Made by a program: the position numbers and the translations under genes | Source of the DNA: Telmatospirillum siberiense | GTDB lineage: Bacteria; Pseudomonadota; Alphaproteobacteria; Rhodospirillales; Magnetospirillaceae | Length of the DNA: 64,000 bases | NCBI RefSeq assembly: GCF_002845745.1 | Contig: NZ_PIUM01000012.1 | Span: 1-64,000 of the forward strand | Reading direction: 5' to 3' | In this document: positions 16,809-26,309 of the stretch, piece after piece | Position numbering within the stretch: position 1 is the stretch's first letter | Layout of the letters: the number at the start of each line of letters is the position of its first letter | The notes under the pieces: generated by a model | Told to the model about the DNA's origin: nothing | The model's input: the letters and a program-made list of their open reading frames with translations, nothing else | Database searches by the model: none

Positions 16809-19100
16809 ATGGCTATCAGATGTATTTCCGGGACTTCCTTGTGCTTTGTATCCGTGTTGCTGGGAGGCGTGTCCTCGCCCGCCTTGGCGCAGAGTGCCGA
16901 CACCCCGCCGGTGCCATCGCCAACGGCTCAAACCGCCGTCTCGGATGGACAGAAAAGCAATAAGCCGGCTGTTGCCGGGCAATCCGATCAAGGTCTTGAG
17001 GAAGTTGTCATTACCGCCCAGCATCGGGAGCAGTCGGCTCAGGATGTCGGCATATCGTTGACCACCTTGTCGCACGAGGATCTGGAACAACACGACGTAA
17101 AGAGCGTCAACGATCTGGCCAAATTAGCCCCCAGCTTTCAAGCCGAGCCGGCCTTCGGTAGCGGCGTGCCGCAGTTCCGCATCCGTGGCATGGGGTTCAA
17201 CGACTACGCGTCGAACAACTCGCCAACCGTCGGCATCTACGTCGATCAGGTCGCCTATCCCATTCCGATCATGACCCAGGGACTGCTCTTCGACATCGAT
17301 CGCGTCGAGATTTTGCGCGGTCCGCAAGGCACCCTCTATGGACGGAACACCACCGGGGGGGCGGTCAACATTCTTACCGCCGATCCGACCGACAAATTCT
17401 CCTTCGGCGTGACATCCGAATACAACAGCCTGAACGACTTCAAATCCGAAGCCTACGCATCGGGCCCGGTCAGCGACCGCTTCCGCATCCGGTTGTCCGG
17501 CGGCACCGAACAGGGGGGGGCCTGGCAGAAGGACCGCGTCACCGGTCAGTCCCTGGGCGACAAGGATACCGGCGCCTTGCGCGTCAAGACCGACTGGGAC
17601 GTCAACGACGACCTCAACATCAAAATCAATGCCCATTATGGCCGCGACGCGTCCGAGAACGTTGGCGCCTACCTGATCAAGTCTTACACGACGCCGAGCG
17701 GACGGGTCATTCCCGCCGACACCGATCGGACCAAGACCGGCTGGGGTATCTCCTCGTCTTTCGCCTCCGTCACCGGCCTGTCGCAATCGACCAAGCCGTC
17801 CCGTGACAACGATACCTATGGAACCAATGTCACACTGGAACAATCTTTCGGTGCCATAAAATTCACCAATATTGCGTCATATGAGGGATTGCAACGTCGA
17901 GAACTCGATGATTGGGACGCAACATTGGTAAACTCTGCCAATATATTTTATAAAAGCGAAGCTAATGTTTTCTCAGACGAGGCTCGTCTCAGTTCGAACC
18001 AGCCAGGGCCATTGCAATGGGTGACGGGACTTTATTATTCTCGTGAACACCTGAAGGACAAATTTTATGATGACTTCATGGACAATTACGGGTTCGTGAG
18101 CGAGACGGCCTACAAACAGAATACCCAGACCATTAGCGAGTTTGCTCAGGTTGATTATGCCCTTACCGATCAGATTAAACTGATCGGCGGGGTGCGCAAC
18201 GAGCGTGAAGACCGAAAACTGACGGATTTCTCCACTAAATATGCGACGTTGAACATCACGTCCTTTGCCATCCCGTCGGAAAGCACGGGAATGAGCAAGG
18301 TCAGTGGCAAGGCTGGGCTTGAATACCGGGTGATTCAGCCTGTGTTGCTTTACGCCACGGTGAGCCGCGGCGTCAAATCGGGCGGGTTCACCGCCTACAA
18401 CACCCTTGCTCCGGAACAGCTCACGCCCTTCAAGCCGGAAAAGGTGCTGAACTACGAAACCGGCTTCAAGTCCGATCTCATTGGCCGCAAGCTCCGTCTC
18501 AACGGCGCGGTCTATTATGAAGATTATAAAGATGAGCAGGTCCAGTCGGCGGTGTGGAACAGCACCTACGGAACCATCGGGAAGATCGTCAACGCGCCCA
18601 AATCCGAGCTTTATGGCGGTGAATTGGAACTGGATGCCGAACCGACCCCGAATTTGCACATTGGCAACGGCATCGGCTATTCGCGAGGCCACTACGATCA
18701 ATTCACCGATCTTGATGCGCCGGCATCGACGAATGCCGGACATGCGATCTATGTCGATAAATCGGGCCGCGACTTGGGCTTCCCGAAACTGACCTATAAC
18801 GGCTCCGTGTCCTACACCGTCCATTCTCCCGAATACGACATCACGCCCCAGCTTGATTACAGCTATCGCGGCCAGCAGCGGTCCAACTTCGGCAATGCTT
18901 ACGACATTGCGCCCTACTGGATTTTTGATGCCGGGGTAACCGTGCGGCCAACCGATGGCAATTGGGCGGTGACGCTCTATGGAAAGAATATCTTTGATAA
19001 GAAATACGACGTTACCCGGAACTACTTCGTACCCCAATCGTCGATCGGAGTTCTTGGAGAACCCGCCTCCTTTGGCGTCCGTGTAAAATACACCTATTGA
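16809..19100 (+). CDS. TonB-dependent outer-membrane receptor
   Basis: 763 residues from ATG 16809, with signal peptide (CISGTSLCFVSVLLGG...ALAQ), a TonB box around EEVVITAQ and a plug domain with VEILRGPQGTLYGRNTTGGA. A long beta-barrel follows, ending in Tyr after RVKYTY. It resembles the large sphingomonad-type receptor group rather than dedicated siderophore receptors, and no iron genes are nearby. It would carry a substrate too large for porins into the periplasm, energised by TonB. Downstream import genes suggest an amide or peptide-like oligomer (inference). A strong terminator follows. Confidence 0.9.
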   Translation: MAIRCISGTSLCFVSVLLGGVSSPALAQSADTPPVPSPTAQTAVSDGQKSNKPAVAGQSDQGLEEVVITAQHREQSAQDVGISLTTLSHEDLEQHDVKSVNDLAKLAPSFQAEPAFGSGVPQFRIRGMGFNDYASNNSPTVGIYVDQVAYPIPIMTQGLLFDIDRVEILRGPQGTLYGRNTTGGAVNILTADPTDKFSFGVTSEYNSLNDFKSEAYASGPVSDRFRIRLSGGTEQGGAWQKDRVTGQSLGDKDTGALRVKTDWDVNDDLNIKINAHYGRDASENVGAYLIKSYTTPSGRVIPADTDRTKTGWGISSSFASVTGLSQSTKPSRDNDTYGTNVTLEQSFGAIKFTNIASYEGLQRRELDDWDATLVNSANIFYKSEANVFSDEARLSSNQPGPLQWVTGLYYSREHLKDKFYDDFMDNYGFVSETAYKQNTQTISEFAQVDYALTDQIKLIGGVRNEREDRKLTDFSTKYATLNITSFAIPSESTGMSKVSGKAGLEYRVIQPVLLYATVSRGVKSGGFTAYNTLAPEQLTPFKPEKVLNYETGFKSDLIGRKLRLNGAVYYEDYKDEQVQSAVWNSTYGTIGKIVNAPKSELYGGELELDAEPTPNLHIGNGIGYSRGHYDQFTDLDAPASTNAGHAIYVDKSGRDLGFPKLTYNGSVSYTVHSPEYDITPQLDYSYRGQQRSNFGNAYDIAPYWIFDAGVTVRPTDGNWAVTLYGKNIFDKKYDVTRNYFVPQSSIGVLGEPASFGVRVKYTY

Positions 19101-19106
19101 TCACAA

Positions 19107-19147
19107 GATGGAGACAAGTCGCCACGGCCGCTTGTCTCCATCTTTTC
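19107..19147 (+). terminator. Rho-independent terminator after TonB receptor
   Basis: Perfect 12-base stem GATGGAGACAAG (19107-19118) with its complement (19131-19142), a 12-base loop, then TTTT. It separates the receptor from the ABC transporter genes, so the latter need read-through or their own promoter. Confidence 0.85.
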
Positions 19148-19168
19148 GTTCATTTGGAAAATGATGCG

Positions 19169-21826
19169 ATGTCCCAAGCCCACGCGGTCATACCTGTCCG
19201 CGCCGATCGAACCCGGTCGGCGCCCCTCTCTCGCCGGGCGGGATGCCTCCGGCAGCCCTTCGGCGCCGCTCGCATCGGCTCGCGGCTCCTGCGCATTCCG
19301 CTCTTCATCGCCGGTTTTCTTGTAGCTTTGCTGGCGCTGGCCGATGGAGCCCGCGCGGCCGACCAGCTGATCATCGGCAGCCAACTGGAACCGACCGGCC
19401 TCGATCCCACGATCACCGCTTCCTCGGCGACGGCGCAAGTGCTGTTTCCCGCGGTTTACGAGGGACTGGTGCGTCTGGAGGCGGATGGCGTCGTCAAACC
19501 GTTACTGGCGACGTCGTGGGACGTTTCGCCGGACGGCAAGACCTATACCTTCCATTTGCGACAAGGGGTCCGCTTCCATGACGGCGCGCCATTCAATGCC
19601 GAGGCGGTGCGCTTTTCGCTGGAACGGATCATTGCCGCCGATTCCATTAATCCGCAAAAAACCGAATTGACCGCCCTCGATCATGTCGAGACCCCTGACG
19701 CCGAGACCGCGATCCTGCGACTTAATCGGCCTTATAGCCGCTTGCTTCAGGTGTTGGGGTGGGGGCCGATGGTGATGATGTCGCCCGCTTCGGCAGCAGG
19801 CAACGCATTGGCGCCGGTCGGCACGGGACCGTTCCGGTTCTTCGATTGGAAGCGCGGCGACTCCATCGTCCTGGTGCGAAACCCCACCTATTGGGGGCGT
19901 CCCGCTCGGTTGGAGCGGGCCGTCTATAAGTTCATCGCGGACCCCAATGCGGCGTTGGCGGCGTTGAAAGCCGGTGACGTCAATGCCTTCGACGCATATC
20001 CCGCCCCCGAAAATATCGCCGCCCTGCAAGCCGATCCGCGCTTCAAGGTGGATACCGGATTGAGCCAGGCCAAGACCATCATGGCGCTCAACAATGCCCG
20101 GCCGCCGTTTGATAATTTGCAGGTGCGCCAAGCCTTGTCCTATGCGGTGGATCGTCGGGCGGTGATCGACGGCGCGATGTTCGGCTATGGCGAACCGATT
20201 GGCAGCCATTTTCCGCCGCAGGAACCGGGCTATGTGGATTTAACCGGGCGTTATCCACACGATCCGGCGAAAGCGAGGGCTTTGCTGGCCAGCGCCGGCT
20301 ATCCGCACGGCTTTACGGTTTCCCTTAAGCTTCCCCCCCTCCCTTATGCGCGGCGCAGTGGCGAGATCGTCGCTGCCCAGTTGGCCGAAGTGGGCGTGCA
20401 TGTCGATCTGATCAATCTTGAATGGATGTCCTGGCTTGAGCAAGTATACATCCATCATGATTTCGATATGTCCATCGTCGCGCATATCGAACCCATGGAT
20501 TATAACATCTATGGCCGAGATAATTACTATTTTGGGTATAACAGTCCTGATCTCCAGTCCTTGCTTCATCGCCTCGATGCGGCAACGGAAGCTGACGACC
20601 GAAGATCCCTGCTCAAGGATATTCAGATCAAGATCGCCGAGGACGCCGTAAACGTATTCCTGTTCGATCTGCCGGTATTCGTGGTGCGCGATGCTCGCGT
20701 CAGCGCTCTGTCGCATCTGACGCCGGTGCAGCTTGTCGATTTGGCCGGTACCTCGATCGAGGCCGGCGATGGAACGGCCGACGGGGCCACCGGCAACGCG
20801 GCCTGGCGAGGTGTGCTCGCCTGCATTTCGGTGCTGGCCATCGCCCTGCTGTCGGGAGCGTTGTGGCGCGCCGGTCCCACCTACCTGCTCGGCCGTTTGG
20901 GATTGCTGGCCGTAGTCCTGGTGGCGGCCAGCCTGCTTATCTTCGTTGTTCTGCAGATCGCTCCCGGCGATCCGGCCCGTTACATGCTCGGGATGGACGC
21001 CATGCCCGATTCGGTGGCCGCGCTTCGCCACCGCATGGGATTGGAGGGCGGCGCCGTCCCGCGCTATCTGCGTTGGCTGGGCGGTTTGCTACGGGGAGAT
21101 TTCGGCGTCAGTTATACTTATGGGGTGCCGGTCGCCGATTTGATCGGCGAGAGGCTGCGGGTTTCCCTGCCGCTGGCGATTTACGCACTCCTGTTATCCT
21201 CCGGATTGGCGTTCCTGATCGGCTTGTATTCGGCGCTGCGACGCGGAAGCTGGATCGATGGCACCTTGAGTGCCGTTTCCCAATTGGGGCTGGCGATCCC
21301 GGAATTCTGGCTGGGTCTGGTTCTGGTCCTGGTGTTCGCCCAGCATCTCCATTGGACCTCGGCGGGTGGATTTCCCGGCTGGCAAGGCGGCTTTCTGCCG
21401 GCGGTACGTGGATTGACGCTGCCGGCCATAGCGCTGGCATTGCCCCAGGCGGCGATCCTGGGGCGCGTCCTGCGGGGCGAATTGATCGACGCCCTGGGTG
21501 AGGATTATGTCCGCGCGGCCCGTGCCAAAGGCATGAGCGAGCGCCGGGCGCTCTTCCGTCATGCCCTGCCGAACGTTCTGGTGCCGGTCTTTACGTTGTT
21601 GGGGATGCAGGCCGCGTTTCTGCTGGCCGGCAGCATCATCGTCGAGAATGTCTTTTCCCTGCCGGGTCTGGGACGTCTGGTGTTCCAAGCCGTCACGCAA
21701 CGCGACCTGATCGTCGTGCAGGCGGTGGTTTTGGTGCTGGTGGCGGCCGTCGTGTCGGTCACGGCGCTCGCCGACCTGGCTTGTGCCACTCTGGATCCGC
21801 GTTGGCGCGGGAGGCGGGAACGATGA
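19169..21826 (+). CDS. Fused peptide-type substrate-binding protein and DppB-type permease
   Basis: One 885-residue frame. Residues ~64-525 are a family 5 (DppA/OppA) substrate-binding protein behind a signal sequence (LLRIPLFIAGFLVALLALA), with EPTGLDPTITASSATAQV and YTFHLRQGVRFHDGAPFNAE. Residues ~543-569 form an extra hydrophobic helix (GVLACISVLAIALLSGALW). Residues ~571-885 are a DppB-type permease with PGDPARYMLG and the cytoplasmic EAA loop EDYVRAARAKGMSERRALF. The extra helix would return the chain from periplasm to cytoplasm so that the permease keeps its usual N-in topology. Start ATG 19169; stop overlaps the next permease gene as ATGA. Confidence 0.88.
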   Translation: MSQAHAVIPVRADRTRSAPLSRRAGCLRQPFGAARIGSRLLRIPLFIAGFLVALLALADGARAADQLIIGSQLEPTGLDPTITASSATAQVLFPAVYEGLVRLEADGVVKPLLATSWDVSPDGKTYTFHLRQGVRFHDGAPFNAEAVRFSLERIIAADSINPQKTELTALDHVETPDAETAILRLNRPYSRLLQVLGWGPMVMMSPASAAGNALAPVGTGPFRFFDWKRGDSIVLVRNPTYWGRPARLERAVYKFIADPNAALAALKAGDVNAFDAYPAPENIAALQADPRFKVDTGLSQAKTIMALNNARPPFDNLQVRQALSYAVDRRAVIDGAMFGYGEPIGSHFPPQEPGYVDLTGRYPHDPAKARALLASAGYPHGFTVSLKLPPLPYARRSGEIVAAQLAEVGVHVDLINLEWMSWLEQVYIHHDFDMSIVAHIEPMDYNIYGRDNYYFGYNSPDLQSLLHRLDAATEADDRRSLLKDIQIKIAEDAVNVFLFDLPVFVVRDARVSALSHLTPVQLVDLAGTSIEAGDGTADGATGNAAWRGVLACISVLAIALLSGALWRAGPTYLLGRLGLLAVVLVAASLLIFVVLQIAPGDPARYMLGMDAMPDSVAALRHRMGLEGGAVPRYLRWLGGLLRGDFGVSYTYGVPVADLIGERLRVSLPLAIYALLLSSGLAFLIGLYSALRRGSWIDGTLSAVSQLGLAIPEFWLGLVLVLVFAQHLHWTSAGGFPGWQGGFLPAVRGLTLPAIALALPQAAILGRVLRGELIDALGEDYVRAARAKGMSERRALFRHALPNVLVPVFTLLGMQAAFLLAGSIIVENVFSLPGLGRLVFQAVTQRDLIVVQAVVLVLVAAVVSVTALADLACATLDPRWRGRRER

Positions 21827-22638
21827 AGGCCCCTGTTCGTATTATCCTGGGAAGCGCGGTGATCGGAACCGTGATCGCGGCGGCCCTGCTCTCCTTGTTC
21901 TGGACACCTTATGACCCCACGGCGATGAACATCGCCGAGCGTCTGCAGCCGCCCTCCAGCGTTCATTTGTTCGGCTCCGATCCCTATGGTCGGGACATCT
22001 TTTCCATGATCCTGGCGGGGGCGCGCGGCGCTTTGGGAGTTGCCTTGGCCGCGGCCCTGATCGGCATCGGGCTGGGCGTGCCTCTGGGGCTGTGGGCGGC
22101 GGCGGGGCGGAGCTGGGTGGACGAAATCCTGATGCGAGCCTGCGATGTCGTTTTTTCCTTCCCGGCCGTCGTGGTGGCGGTGCTGATCGCCGCCAGTTTC
22201 GGCCCCGGCGCACGGAATGCGGTGATCGCCATCGGTATTTTCAATATTCCCGTGTTCGCGCGGCTGACCCGCAATGCGGCGCGCGGCCAATGGAATCGCG
22301 ACTATGTGTGGTTCGCGCGATCGGCGGGACGGAGCGCGCTGGGCATCTCCCTCACTCATATCCTGCCCAATATTCTCGGACTGTTGGGAACCCAGGCGAC
22401 CATCCAGCTTTCCATCGCCGTTTTGGCCGATGCGGGCCTGTCCTATGTGGGGCTGGGCACGCAGCCCCCGATGCCGAGCTGGGGGCGCATGCTGGAAGAA
22501 TCTCAAACAATGATTGGGTTTGCCCCTTGGCTGTCGTTGTTTCCCGGGCTGGCGGTGGTTCTGACGGTGCTGGGGTTGTCTTTGTTGGGCGACGGTCTGG
22601 GGGCCTTGCGGCGCCTGCACCGCTCGCCGGGGGAATGA
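21823..22638 (+). CDS. DppC-type ABC permease
   Basis: 271 residues, with the DppC/OppC N-terminal segment (TPYDPTAMNIAERLQPPSS, then HLFGSDPYGRDIFS) that precedes the membrane domain, and about six hydrophobic helices. The coupling loop is RDYVWFARSAGRSALGISLTHILPN. It pairs with the permease half of the preceding fusion as the heterodimeric channel. It overlaps that gene by four bases and sits four bases before the ATPase gene. Confidence 0.9.
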   Translation: MKAPVRIILGSAVIGTVIAAALLSLFWTPYDPTAMNIAERLQPPSSVHLFGSDPYGRDIFSMILAGARGALGVALAAALIGIGLGVPLGLWAAAGRSWVDEILMRACDVVFSFPAVVVAVLIAASFGPGARNAVIAIGIFNIPVFARLTRNAARGQWNRDYVWFARSAGRSALGISLTHILPNILGLLGTQATIQLSIAVLADAGLSYVGLGTQPPMPSWGRMLEESQTMIGFAPWLSLFPGLAVVLTVLGLSLLGDGLGALRRLHRSPGE

Positions 22639-22642
22639 AAAC

Positions 22643-24283
22643 ATGGCGCTGTTGGACGTCGAATCGCTGAGCCTTTCCATCGGTCGCAAACCGGTCCTCA
22701 GATCCCTGTCGTTTTCGCTGGAGACCGGACGGATATTGGGATTGGCGGGGATGTCGGGATCGGGAAAGTCGCAAACCCTGCTCTCGATCATGCGGCTGGT
22801 GGATGGGGCAGCACGGCTTTCGGGATCGATCCGGCTGGACGGCGTGGCGTTGGAGGCGTGCAGCGAGGCCGAGTTATGCGCCATCCGAGGCCGGGATATC
22901 GGCATGGTATTTCAAGAGCCCCTGACCGCGCTCGATCCGATCATGACGGTCGGCGAGCAGATCATCGAGACCGTGCGACTGCACACTCGATTGCCGCGCG
23001 CTCAAGTCCGCGAGGTGGCCCTCCAGGCTCTGGAACTGGTGGAACTGCCCGCATCCTACCTGTCATCGAAACGCTATCCCCATGAACTGTCGGGGGGCCA
23101 ACGGCAACGGCTGGCCATTGCCATGGCCATCGCCCTGAAACCGAAACTGTTGATCGCCGACGAACCGACCGCGTCCCTCGACGCGGCCACCCAGATGGCG
23201 ATCCTCGCTCTGCTGCGCCGCCTGGTGCGAAACGAAGGAATGGGATTGCTCCTGGTCAGTCACGATCTGACGGCACTCGCCTCGATCGCCGACGACATGG
23301 CGATCCTGCACGACGGAGAGATCATCGAACAGGGGGAAACACTGTCCCTGTTGGACCATCCGCGCCATCCCTATGCCCAATCGCTGGTCTCGGCCGCCGC
23401 CTTGCCGCCGTTTCACCGGAAAGGGGAAATCGACAAGGCGGCCCCGCCGATTTTGGAAGCCAGAGAGATCCGGTGCACATATCCGAAACCTCGCTCGGCC
23501 TTCTGGAAGAAGCGCCAATCGAGGCTTGCGGTCGACGGCGTCGGTCTGACCCTGCGATCCGGCGAAATTCTGGGAATCGTCGGTGAATCGGGAAGTGGGA
23601 AGTCGACGTTGGTGCGCCGGTTGCTGGCTCTGGTTCCGCCTCAGGGCGGCGAGGTGCTCATCGGCGGGGAAGTGTTTCCCAGCCGCGACCGAGCGGAAAC
23701 CCGGCGCCTCCGAGGCCGAATTCAGGTGGTGTTTCAAGATCCCTACGGGAGCTTCGATCCGCGGTGGCGAATTGAGGATGTGGTGTCGGAGTCCCTGGGA
23801 TTACGTGGCGTACCGGTGTCTCGCGCCGAACGTCGCCGGTTGGTCGAGGCGGCGCTGACGGCGGTCGGGCTGGATGCCGCCCACGCCGATCGTCTGGCGC
23901 ATCAATTTTCCGGTGGTCAGCGGCAGCGCATCGCCATAGCCCGCGCACTGATCGTCAAACCGGACGTCATCGCGCTGGATGAGGCGACGTCGGCTCTCGA
24001 TCCGTCGAACAAGGCGCAGATTCTTGCTTTGCTGACGAGACTCGTGCGCCAGGGCGGAACCTCCTTGTTGTTCGTTTCGCATGACATGGCCGCCGTCCGT
24101 TCGGTGGCCGACCGCGTCATGGTGATGAAGGACGGCCGGGTGGTCGAAACCGGTGCGACCGCCGACGTATTCGACCATCCCCATCATCCCTATACGACGG
24201 CGCTGTTGGCCTCCTCACCACCGCTCGAGCGGGTGCTGTCGGCCCGCCGCGCCGCAGTTCGACAAGAAGAGACATGCCCATGA
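22643..24283 (+). CDS. Fused DppD/DppF-type ABC ATPase
   Basis: 546 residues with two complete nucleotide-binding domains. Domain 1 has Walker A GMSGSGKSQTL (~36-46), signature LSGGQRQR (~148) and Walker B LLIADEPTASLD. Domain 2 has Walker A GESGSGKSTL (~313), signature FSGGQRQR (~422) and Walker B VIALDEATSALD. Each domain ends with the oligopeptide-type C-terminal segment (LDHPRHPYAQSLVSA and FDHPHHPYTTALLAS). One polypeptide thus supplies both ATPases for the peptide-type importer. The stop overlaps the hydrolase start as ATGA. Confidence 0.92.
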   Translation: MALLDVESLSLSIGRKPVLRSLSFSLETGRILGLAGMSGSGKSQTLLSIMRLVDGAARLSGSIRLDGVALEACSEAELCAIRGRDIGMVFQEPLTALDPIMTVGEQIIETVRLHTRLPRAQVREVALQALELVELPASYLSSKRYPHELSGGQRQRLAIAMAIALKPKLLIADEPTASLDAATQMAILALLRRLVRNEGMGLLLVSHDLTALASIADDMAILHDGEIIEQGETLSLLDHPRHPYAQSLVSAAALPPFHRKGEIDKAAPPILEAREIRCTYPKPRSAFWKKRQSRLAVDGVGLTLRSGEILGIVGESGSGKSTLVRRLLALVPPQGGEVLIGGEVFPSRDRAETRRLRGRIQVVFQDPYGSFDPRWRIEDVVSESLGLRGVPVSRAERRRLVEAALTAVGLDAAHADRLAHQFSGGQRQRIAIARALIVKPDVIALDEATSALDPSNKAQILALLTRLVRQGGTSLLFVSHDMAAVRSVADRVMVMKDGRVVETGATADVFDHPHHPYTTALLASSPPLERVLSARRAAVRQEETCP

Positions 24284-25167
24284 CCTCCGACGATTCTTCC
24301 ATCCCGGACAACGATAAGCTGTTCATCCGCACGCAGTCCCCCGCCGACGGCCAACGTGACCGAATGCTGAGCTACGTGCTCGCCAATGACGGGGGCGCGC
24401 ACGGCTTGACCCTGTTCTTTTGCCACGGCGGTGGCGGCAATAAGAATCAATGGCGCCGTCAGTGGAGCCATTTCGCCGCGCAGGGGGCTCGGCTGGTCGC
24501 CTGGGATTGCCTGGGGCACGGATGCAGCGCCCAACCCCGCCGACCGAATGCTTATGACGGCGCTCTCACGATCGGCGACTATCTGGAAGTCGTCCGTCGC
24601 TTCGGGTCCCGACGAAACATTCTCGTCGCCCATTCCTATGGTTGCCTGTTGACCCTGGCTGTCTTGCTGGCGTTACGCGAGGCGGACGAGCTGAATCGCA
24701 TCGCGGGTGTTTTGCTGTTGGCTCCGCCTTCGCCTCTTCGTCCCTTGGCTTTGGGGCCGATGGCATATTTGCCCGCCTTCGTCCTCGAATGGCTTCGGCC
24801 GCGCCTGACGACGGCTTTCCGCCATTTGGCATGGCACCCGGACACCGATCCCGATCTCGTCGCATTCGAAGAGCGGGCCACGCGGGGAAATGCCATGCGG
24901 ACGGTCAAAGCGGTCTTTTCCGGGGCGGTTCGTCTCGACCCGGCAAGCCTTGGCGCGCTATCCTTGCCCATCGATATCGCGGTCGGCGCCGAAGACCGCC
25001 TGACGCCTCCCAATCAGGCGCAAGACTTGGCGGCTCTCCTGCCAGGAGCGCGGTTGCATGTCGTGGACCAGGCGGCTCATCAGGTCATGCTGGAACGTCC
25101 GGAGGCCATCAATGCGCTGCTCGAAACCCTTCTCGCATCCGCGAGTGTAACGGCCGGCGGGCGTTGA
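24280..25167 (+). CDS. Alpha/beta hydrolase
   Basis: 295 residues, no signal peptide, so cytoplasmic. Oxyanion region FCHGGGGNKNQW, nucleophile elbow AHSYG (Ser119), and candidate acid and base in VGAEDRLTPP and DQAAHQVML. ATG 24280 is chosen because it overlaps the ATPase stop and has AGAAGAG at good spacing; ATG 24274 also exists. Esterase, lactonase and amidase members cannot be separated by sequence. The position suggests it acts on the imported substrate. Confidence 0.8.
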   Translation: MTSDDSSIPDNDKLFIRTQSPADGQRDRMLSYVLANDGGAHGLTLFFCHGGGGNKNQWRRQWSHFAAQGARLVAWDCLGHGCSAQPRRPNAYDGALTIGDYLEVVRRFGSRRNILVAHSYGCLLTLAVLLALREADELNRIAGVLLLAPPSPLRPLALGPMAYLPAFVLEWLRPRLTTAFRHLAWHPDTDPDLVAFEERATRGNAMRTVKAVFSGAVRLDPASLGALSLPIDIAVGAEDRLTPPNQAQDLAALLPGARLHVVDQAAHQVMLERPEAINALLETLLASASVTAGGR

Positions 25168-25188
25168 TCTCGTTCTGAAAGGTGAGTG

Positions 25189-26199
25189 ATGCTTGATTCC
25201 TCCGGTCCCCGTCCCGGACCGCTCAATTCGATTACCGATATTCCCGGTCTCTCCGTCGGCCATGCCACCGACGAGCAAACGCCGACAGGCGTGACCGTGC
25301 TGTTGTGCGATGGGGCCTGGGCGGCGGGAGTGGACGTGCGCGGCGGTGGGCCGGGAACGCGCGAGATTGACGTGCTGTCTTCCGAAAACCTGGTCGGCCG
25401 CGTTCATGCCGTGGTGCTGTCGGGAGGATCGGTCTTCGGTCTGGCCGCCGCCGATGGCGTGACCTACGCTTTGTCGCGGAGCCGGGTGGGGCTGCGCCTG
25501 GGAGGAAGCTCCGTGCCGGCGATTCCCATCGTGCCGGCGGCGGTGTTGCATGATTTGAACGATCTCAGCCGGACCGATTGGGGAGACGAGCCGCCGTACC
25601 GGCGTTTGGGCCGGGAGGCGGTCGCGGCGGCCGGGGAGCTGTTTGCCCAGGGAGCGGTCGGGGCTGGTCGGGCGGCCCGGGCGGGCGTGGGGACCGGCGG
25701 GATCGGCTCGGCTTCGCTGGCGCTGGAAGACGGCGTCACGGTCGGTGCCTTGGTTGCCGCCAATCCCATGGGGTCGGTCTTCATGCCCGATGGACGGACG
25801 TTTTGGGCATGGCCGTTCGAAATCGATAACGAGTTCGGGGGACGTCGTCCCACGACACCAATGAATACGACCGAGCCGGTGCCGGATCTCTCGCGTTTGC
25901 GCGCTCTGGGCCGTGTGACGGTCGGCGGCAATACCACCCTGGCGATTGTCGCCGCGTCGGCCGATTTGACCTCCGCCGAATGCAAACGGCTGGCGATGAT
26001 GGCCCAGGATGGGCTGGCCCGCGCCATTCGCCCCGTTCACACGCCCTTCGACGGCGACACCGTGTTCGCCGTTGCCCATGGCCGAGCCCTCTCCGCCGAG
26101 TCCAACGACCGTGCGGCGCAATTGACCCGTTTGGGTTCGGCCGCCGCGGACTGCCTGGCCCGTGCCATCGCCCGAGCGGTGTATCAGACGGAACCGTGA
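25189..26199 (+). CDS. P1-family Ntn hydrolase (NylC/DmpA-like peptidase)
   Basis: 336 residues. Start region NSITDIPGLSVGHATDEQTP is diagnostic of the P1 (DmpA/NylC) family. The motif VTVGGNTTLAIVAASADLT holds the expected autocleavage site, Asn248-Thr249, giving Thr as N-terminal nucleophile as in NylC (Asn266/Thr267); DmpA and BapA use Gly-Ser. The protein would split into a ~27-kDa and a ~9-kDa chain. Known members cleave D- or beta-aminoacyl peptides or 6-aminohexanoate oligomers. Last gene of the import operon; AGGTGAG precedes ATG 25189. Confidence 0.85.
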   Translation: MLDSSGPRPGPLNSITDIPGLSVGHATDEQTPTGVTVLLCDGAWAAGVDVRGGGPGTREIDVLSSENLVGRVHAVVLSGGSVFGLAAADGVTYALSRSRVGLRLGGSSVPAIPIVPAAVLHDLNDLSRTDWGDEPPYRRLGREAVAAAGELFAQGAVGAGRAARAGVGTGGIGSASLALEDGVTVGALVAANPMGSVFMPDGRTFWAWPFEIDNEFGGRRPTTPMNTTEPVPDLSRLRALGRVTVGGNTTLAIVAASADLTSAECKRLAMMAQDGLARAIRPVHTPFDGDTVFAVAHGRALSAESNDRAAQLTRLGSAAADCLARAIARAVYQTEP

Positions 26200-26207
26200 C
26201 GCCGCCA

Positions 26208-26309
26208 TGCAAGCCGACCCGGATCGGGCCATCCCGGCGGAGACGGTCTTTGGCAAAATACGGGCGCTTCACGCACGGCACGTGAAAGGGTCCGACGTTG
26301 ACCTATAAT
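26208..26309 (+). CDS. Possible 33-aa small ORF after the peptidase
   Basis: ATG 26208, eight bases after the peptidase stop, reads MQADPDRAIPAETVFGKIR and ends HVKGSDVDL. The segment ETVFGKIRALHARH looks protein-like, but no clear ribosome binding site is present. It ends against a palindromic repeat and may be a truncated remnant. Confidence 0.25.
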
